Position numbers and translations under genes: made by a program. Positions 16,524 to 19,331 of a stretch of DNA of 19,331 bases are shown here, piece after piece (position 1 is the stretch's first letter; every line of letters begins with the position of its first letter). The notes below the pieces were generated by a model. That model ran no database searches. It worked only from the letters and a program-made list of their open reading frames with translations, and was not told the origin of the DNA. The DNA lies in the NCBI GenBank assembly GCA_012719015.1, contig JAAYBE010000202.1, forward strand, positions 1 to 19,331. The letters run 5' to 3'. The DNA is from Actinomycetota bacterium. Lineage in GTDB: Bacteria; Actinomycetota; Thermoleophilia; UBA2241.

Positions 16524-18201
16524 GTCGCCTCACCTCGCCCACGCCCTCAGACCGTTCATGTTCGGGCAGCCGGAGCGTGATGTGCCGGCGCCATCTCTCG
16601 TCGTCCACGTCGGGGAAGTCGTCGCGGAGATGGACGCCGCGCGACTCCTCGCGCAGCAGGGCGCACTTGGCGATCTGCGTCCCCAGGGTGAGCATGTTGA
16701 GGACCTGGTACTCGGCCTCGCCCATCACGTCGAAGCGGATCTCCGAGGTCAGCTCGCCGAGCTCCACCAGCGCCTTCTGCAGGTCCTCGCGGCGACGCAA
16801 CACGCCGACCTCGCTCTGCATGATCCCGGTGAGCCGCCTGCGCGCCTCGCCGGCGTCACTGCTCCTGCCGCGCATGACCGCCTCAGGGATGTCGAAGCTC
16901 AACCGGCGGACGTCCTCCCCGAGGCGCCCGATGTAGCGGTCGACGTCGCGCACCACGCGGTCGGAGAAGACGAGGCCCTCGAGCAGCGAGTTGCTCGCCA
17001 GGCGGTTCGCCCCGTGCACTCCCGTACTGGCCACCTCGCCGCTGGCGTACAGTCCGGGCACGGTCGTACGCCCCCACACGTCGGTGACCACGCCGCCGAT
17101 GAAGTAATGGCAGACGGGGGCGACCGGGATGAGCTGGGTGGCCAGGTCCAGACCGTGCTCGCGGAGCCCGGCGGTGACGCTCGGGAAGCGCTGCTGCAGC
17201 CAGCCGGCGTCCAGGTGCGTGGCATCGAGGAAGACGTGGTCTGTGCCCTCGCGGCGCATCTCGGCGACCATCGCGCGCACGACGATGTCCCGCGAGGCGA
17301 GCTCACCGCGTGGGTCGTGAGCGGTCATGAAGCGCTCTCCGGCGGCGTTGCGCAGATACGCCCCCTCGCCGCGCAGGGCCTCGGTGATCAGCTGCACGGT
17401 CTTCTGGCCCGGCACCGCCAGCCCGGTCGGGTGGAACTGCACGAACTCGAGATCGCGGACGGCGGCGCCGGCACGATAGGCCATCGCGACTCCGTCTCCG
17501 GTGGCCACCGCGGGGTTCGTCGTGCGTCCGTACACCTGACCCGCACCACCGGTGGCGAGCACCGTCACCATGGCGACGTTCAGGGTCAACCCACCGTCGG
17601 CGAGGTTGAGGGTGAGTGCGCCCATGCAGCGGCCCTCCAGGGTGAGCAGGTCGATGACGAACTCATCCTCGTAGAGCTGGACGCGGCTGCCGAGGCGGGC
17701 CGCCTCGGCAAGGGCGCTGGTGACCTCGCTGCCGGTGGCGTCGCCGCCGGCATGCACGATGCGGGGCAGCGAGTGTGCTCCCTCACGACCGAGCACGATC
17801 TGCCCGTCGACCTTGTCGAACCGCGGGCAGATCTCCATGAGCTCGCGCACGCGGTCCGGTCCTTCGTTCACGAGGACACGCACCGCCTCCTCGTCGCACA
17901 GTCCCGCGCCGGCCTTGAGCGTGTCCTCGAAGTGCAATCCGGGTGAATCGCCCTCGCCGATGGCGGCGGCGATCCCGCCCTGGGCCAGGAAGGTCGTGGT
18001 CTCCTCGAGGGTGGATTGGGTGAGGAGCCCGACGCGCCAGCGGCGCGCGGCGCCGATGGCGGCCGTCATCCCGGCGATGCCGCCGCCCAGCACGAGCACG
18101 TCGAAGCTCCGCCGGTGCAGAACCTCGTCGGCACGACTCGCCACGTAGGGGCGGGTCATGGTACGCATCTCGCCGTCGACTCCCGATCGGTCACCGTTCA
18201 C
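16516..18201 (-). CDS. nadB: L-aspartate oxidase (NadB)
   Basis: FAD enzyme making iminoaspartate for quinolinate synthesis. 561 aa from the GTG at 18201, which overlaps the folK stop as GTGA; ATG 18168 or 18159 would give 550 or 547 aa, both within family range, and neither has a clearly better RBS. Rossmann FAD loop VLVLGGGIAGMTAA, TLEETTTFLAQGGIAAAIG, GGAGQVYGRTTNPAVATGDG, FVQFHPTGL and the flavin-tail block GLYASGEVASTGVHGANRLA are all present, as is the succinate-dehydrogenase-like C-terminal helical domain. It could be mistaken for a fumarate reductase flavoprotein, but the nadC neighbour settles it. The partner NadA (quinolinate synthase) is not in the window. Confidence 0.95.
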   Translation of the reverse strand: MNGDRSGVDGEMRTMTRPYVASRADEVLHRRSFDVLVLGGGIAGMTAAIGAARRWRVGLLTQSTLEETTTFLAQGGIAAAIGEGDSPGLHFEDTLKAGAGLCDEEAVRVLVNEGPDRVRELMEICPRFDKVDGQIVLGREGAHSLPRIVHAGGDATGSEVTSALAEAARLGSRVQLYEDEFVIDLLTLEGRCMGALTLNLADGGLTLNVAMVTVLATGGAGQVYGRTTNPAVATGDGVAMAYRAGAAVRDLEFVQFHPTGLAVPGQKTVQLITEALRGEGAYLRNAAGERFMTAHDPRGELASRDIVVRAMVAEMRREGTDHVFLDATHLDAGWLQQRFPSVTAGLREHGLDLATQLIPVAPVCHYFIGGVVTDVWGRTTVPGLYASGEVASTGVHGANRLASNSLLEGLVFSDRVVRDVDRYIGRLGEDVRRLSFDIPEAVMRGRSSDAGEARRRLTGIMQSEVGVLRRREDLQKALVELGELTSEIRFDVMGEAEYQVLNMLTLGTQIAKCALLREESRGVHLRDDFPDVDDERWRRHITLRLPEHERSEGVGEVRRRG

Positions 18202-18758
18202 TCTTCCGTGGCGTCGTAAGGCGTCACGTCCTGCTCGCGGGCCGCGGCTCGCCCCAGCCCGGCGATGTCGAGGTCCGGCATCCCCCTGGCCCAGCTCCAC
18301 ACCTCGGCGAGCGGGACGAGCACGAAAGCGCGCTTGACCATGCGCGGATGCGGAAGCGTCAGCTCAGGGTCGCCGGACTGCTCGCCTTCGAAGAGCAGTA
18401 TATCGATGTCGAGCGTGCGCGGGCCGAAGCGGAGGGTCCGGACGCGCCCGTGTTCGCGCTCGATCCGCTGGCACTCCCGCAACAGGGCCGGCGGCTGCAG
18501 GCCGGTCTCGAGACAGACGACCTGGTTGAGGAAGGCGCCCTGGTCCTCGCGCTCCTGTGGCGCGGTCTCGTAAACGCGGGACGTGGCGAGCACACGCGTG
18601 GCGGGCAGAGCGTCGAGCGCGTCGCGCGCGGCACGCAGATACCGCGCCCGGTCGCCGAGGTTGGATCCCAGCGACACGAACGCACGCCGGCCGCGCAGCT
18701 GGCCGGGTGGGGCCTCCTCGGCGCCCGGACCGGCGGCGTGACTGCGCGGACCGCTCAC
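18198..18758 (-). CDS. folK: 2-amino-4-hydroxy-6-hydroxymethyldihydropteridine pyrophosphokinase (FolK)
   Basis: Transfers pyrophosphate from ATP to hydroxymethyl-dihydropterin, the step before FolP. 186 aa from the GTG at 18758, which overlaps the folB stop as GTGA; about 25 mostly Gly/Pro/Arg residues precede the family start. Conserved blocks: FVSLGSNLGDR, TSRVYETAP, DQGAFLNQVV, RFGPRTLDIDILLF (the two Mg-binding Asp) and LPHPRMVKRAFVLVPLAEV. The following nadB start is GTGA-coupled too. Complete and ordinary otherwise. Confidence 0.95.
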   Translation of the reverse strand: MSGPRSHAAGPGAEEAPPGQLRGRRAFVSLGSNLGDRARYLRAARDALDALPATRVLATSRVYETAPQEREDQGAFLNQVVCLETGLQPPALLRECQRIEREHGRVRTLRFGPRTLDIDILLFEGEQSGDPELTLPHPRMVKRAFVLVPLAEVWSWARGMPDLDIAGLGRAAAREQDVTPYDATEE

Positions 18759-19120
18759 GCCGTGCGGACCACCTCGACGCGTGCGGCGTGGATCGGCAGC
18801 TTGACGGGCGGAGCGATCTTGCTCACCGCCACTTCGACGAAGACGGGATGGAACCGCTCCCACAGCCCGTCGCAGATGACGGTGGCCAGTCGTTCGAGAA
18901 GATGGAACTCGCCCCCCTCGACGACCTCGCGCACGTGATTGACGATCAGGCTGTAACTGACGGTGTCCGCGAGGTCGTCGCTGTGGCCGGCGCCGTGCTG
19001 CGGAGGATCGAGACGCACGTCGACGGACAGGGTCTGGCCGATGGCCCGCTCCTCCGCGGTGACCCCGCAGCGCCCCCGCAACTCGATGCCGTCGACGATG
19101 ATGGACAAGCTTCGCGTCAT
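18755..19120 (-). CDS. folB: Dihydroneopterin aldolase (FolB)
   Basis: Cleaves dihydroneopterin to hydroxymethyl-dihydropterin and glycolaldehyde. 121 aa, standard for the octameric enzyme. Seen are IIVDGIELRGRCGVTAEERAIGQ (shown in two blocks: IVDGIELRGRCG and VTAEERAIGQ), the DTVSYSLIVNHV substrate block with its Tyr, FHLLERLA with the pterin-anchoring Glu, and the terminal VSKIAPPV with the catalytic Lys. GGGAGG precedes the ATG by 4-5 nt. It lies 25 nt after folP and is coupled to folK by GTGA. Confidence 0.94.
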   Translation of the reverse strand: MTRSLSIIVDGIELRGRCGVTAEERAIGQTLSVDVRLDPPQHGAGHSDDLADTVSYSLIVNHVREVVEGGEFHLLERLATVICDGLWERFHPVFVEVAVSKIAPPVKLPIHAARVEVVRTA

Positions 19121-19145
19121 GAGGCCTCCCTGGCCGCTCCCGGCG

Positions 19146-19331
19146 TCACGGCGAGACGACGCCCTCGCGCACGGCGAGCGCCACCCGCAGCGCTTCGAAG
19201 TTGGGCTTGACGTCGTGGACGCGGAACACGTGCGCGCCCGCGAGATAGCCGATCACCGTCGTCGCCACCGAGCCGATGACGCGGCCGGACGGCTCGGCCC
19301 CGAGGATGGTCCCCAGGAACCGCTTGCGCGA
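19146..19331 (-). CDS. folP: Dihydropteroate synthase (FolP), C-terminal fragment cut by the window edge
   Basis: Only the last 61 codons are in the window, reading in from the right edge. They open with SRKRFLG, the family's pterin/pABA-binding loop, and continue with the terminal beta-alpha unit ending GAHVFRVHDVKPNFEALRVA, where the Arg and His of RVHDV bind the pterin pyrophosphate. The stop lies at 19146-19148. FolP condenses p-aminobenzoate with the FolK product. First visible gene of the operon; its start and promoter lie outside. Confidence 0.9.
   Translation of the reverse strand, partial: SRKRFLGTILGAEPSGRVIGSVATTVIGYLAGAHVFRVHDVKPNFEALRVALAVREGVVSP

Overview
The window is about 19.3 kb of very GC-rich bacterial chromosome. 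It is densely packed, with many GTG starts and short 1-8 nt overlaps between genes. CarD, ClpC with an actinobacterial-type N-domain, and a YacL-type PIN/TRAM protein lie next to MEP-pathway genes. Together with the folP-folB-folK-nadB-nadC-coaX-dusB-greA-lysS order, this points to a deep-branching actinobacterium (Thermoleophilia, Gaiellales or Coriobacteriia-like). That placement is inferred from gene content and order, not from a phylogeny.

Left part (1-4163, plus strand) is a molybdenum and export block. A sigma70-like promoter (19-48) drives a structured leader (62-195) that fits a molybdenum-cofactor (Moco) riboswitch. It is followed by modA-modB-modC (molybdate ABC importer), then mobB (Moco nucleotide attachment) from what looks like a leaderless promoter, then tatA (Tat translocase pore) from its own promoter. 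The three parts together would import molybdate, finish the cofactor and export folded molybdoenzymes.

Middle (4196-11582, minus strand): ispF and ispD join at a +1 frame shift with no start codon for ispF, so they look like one interrupted bifunctional IspDF. Upstream of them are yacL (PIN/TRAM membrane protein), carD (RNA-polymerase-binding regulator) and a possible 101-codon ORF that ends exactly on the carD start, behind a strong TTGTCG-N17-TACAAT promoter. Then come clpC and an orphan AAA_14/DUF4143 ATPase in its own transcription unit.

Right part (11731-19331, minus strand): greA-lysS share a very good promoter whose -35 lies inside the perfect palindrome GTTTGCGCAAAC. Upstream is a tight cofactor operon, folP (partial)-folB-folK-nadB-nadC-coaX-dusB, combining folate, NAD and CoA synthesis with tRNA dihydrouridylation.

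Most of the window is conserved housekeeping. The items most worth a second look are the ispD/ispF junction, the Moco-type leader, the ORF fused to the carD start, and the greA operator. I found no CRISPR array, tRNA, rRNA or insertion sequence, and no hairpin followed by a convincing T-run.
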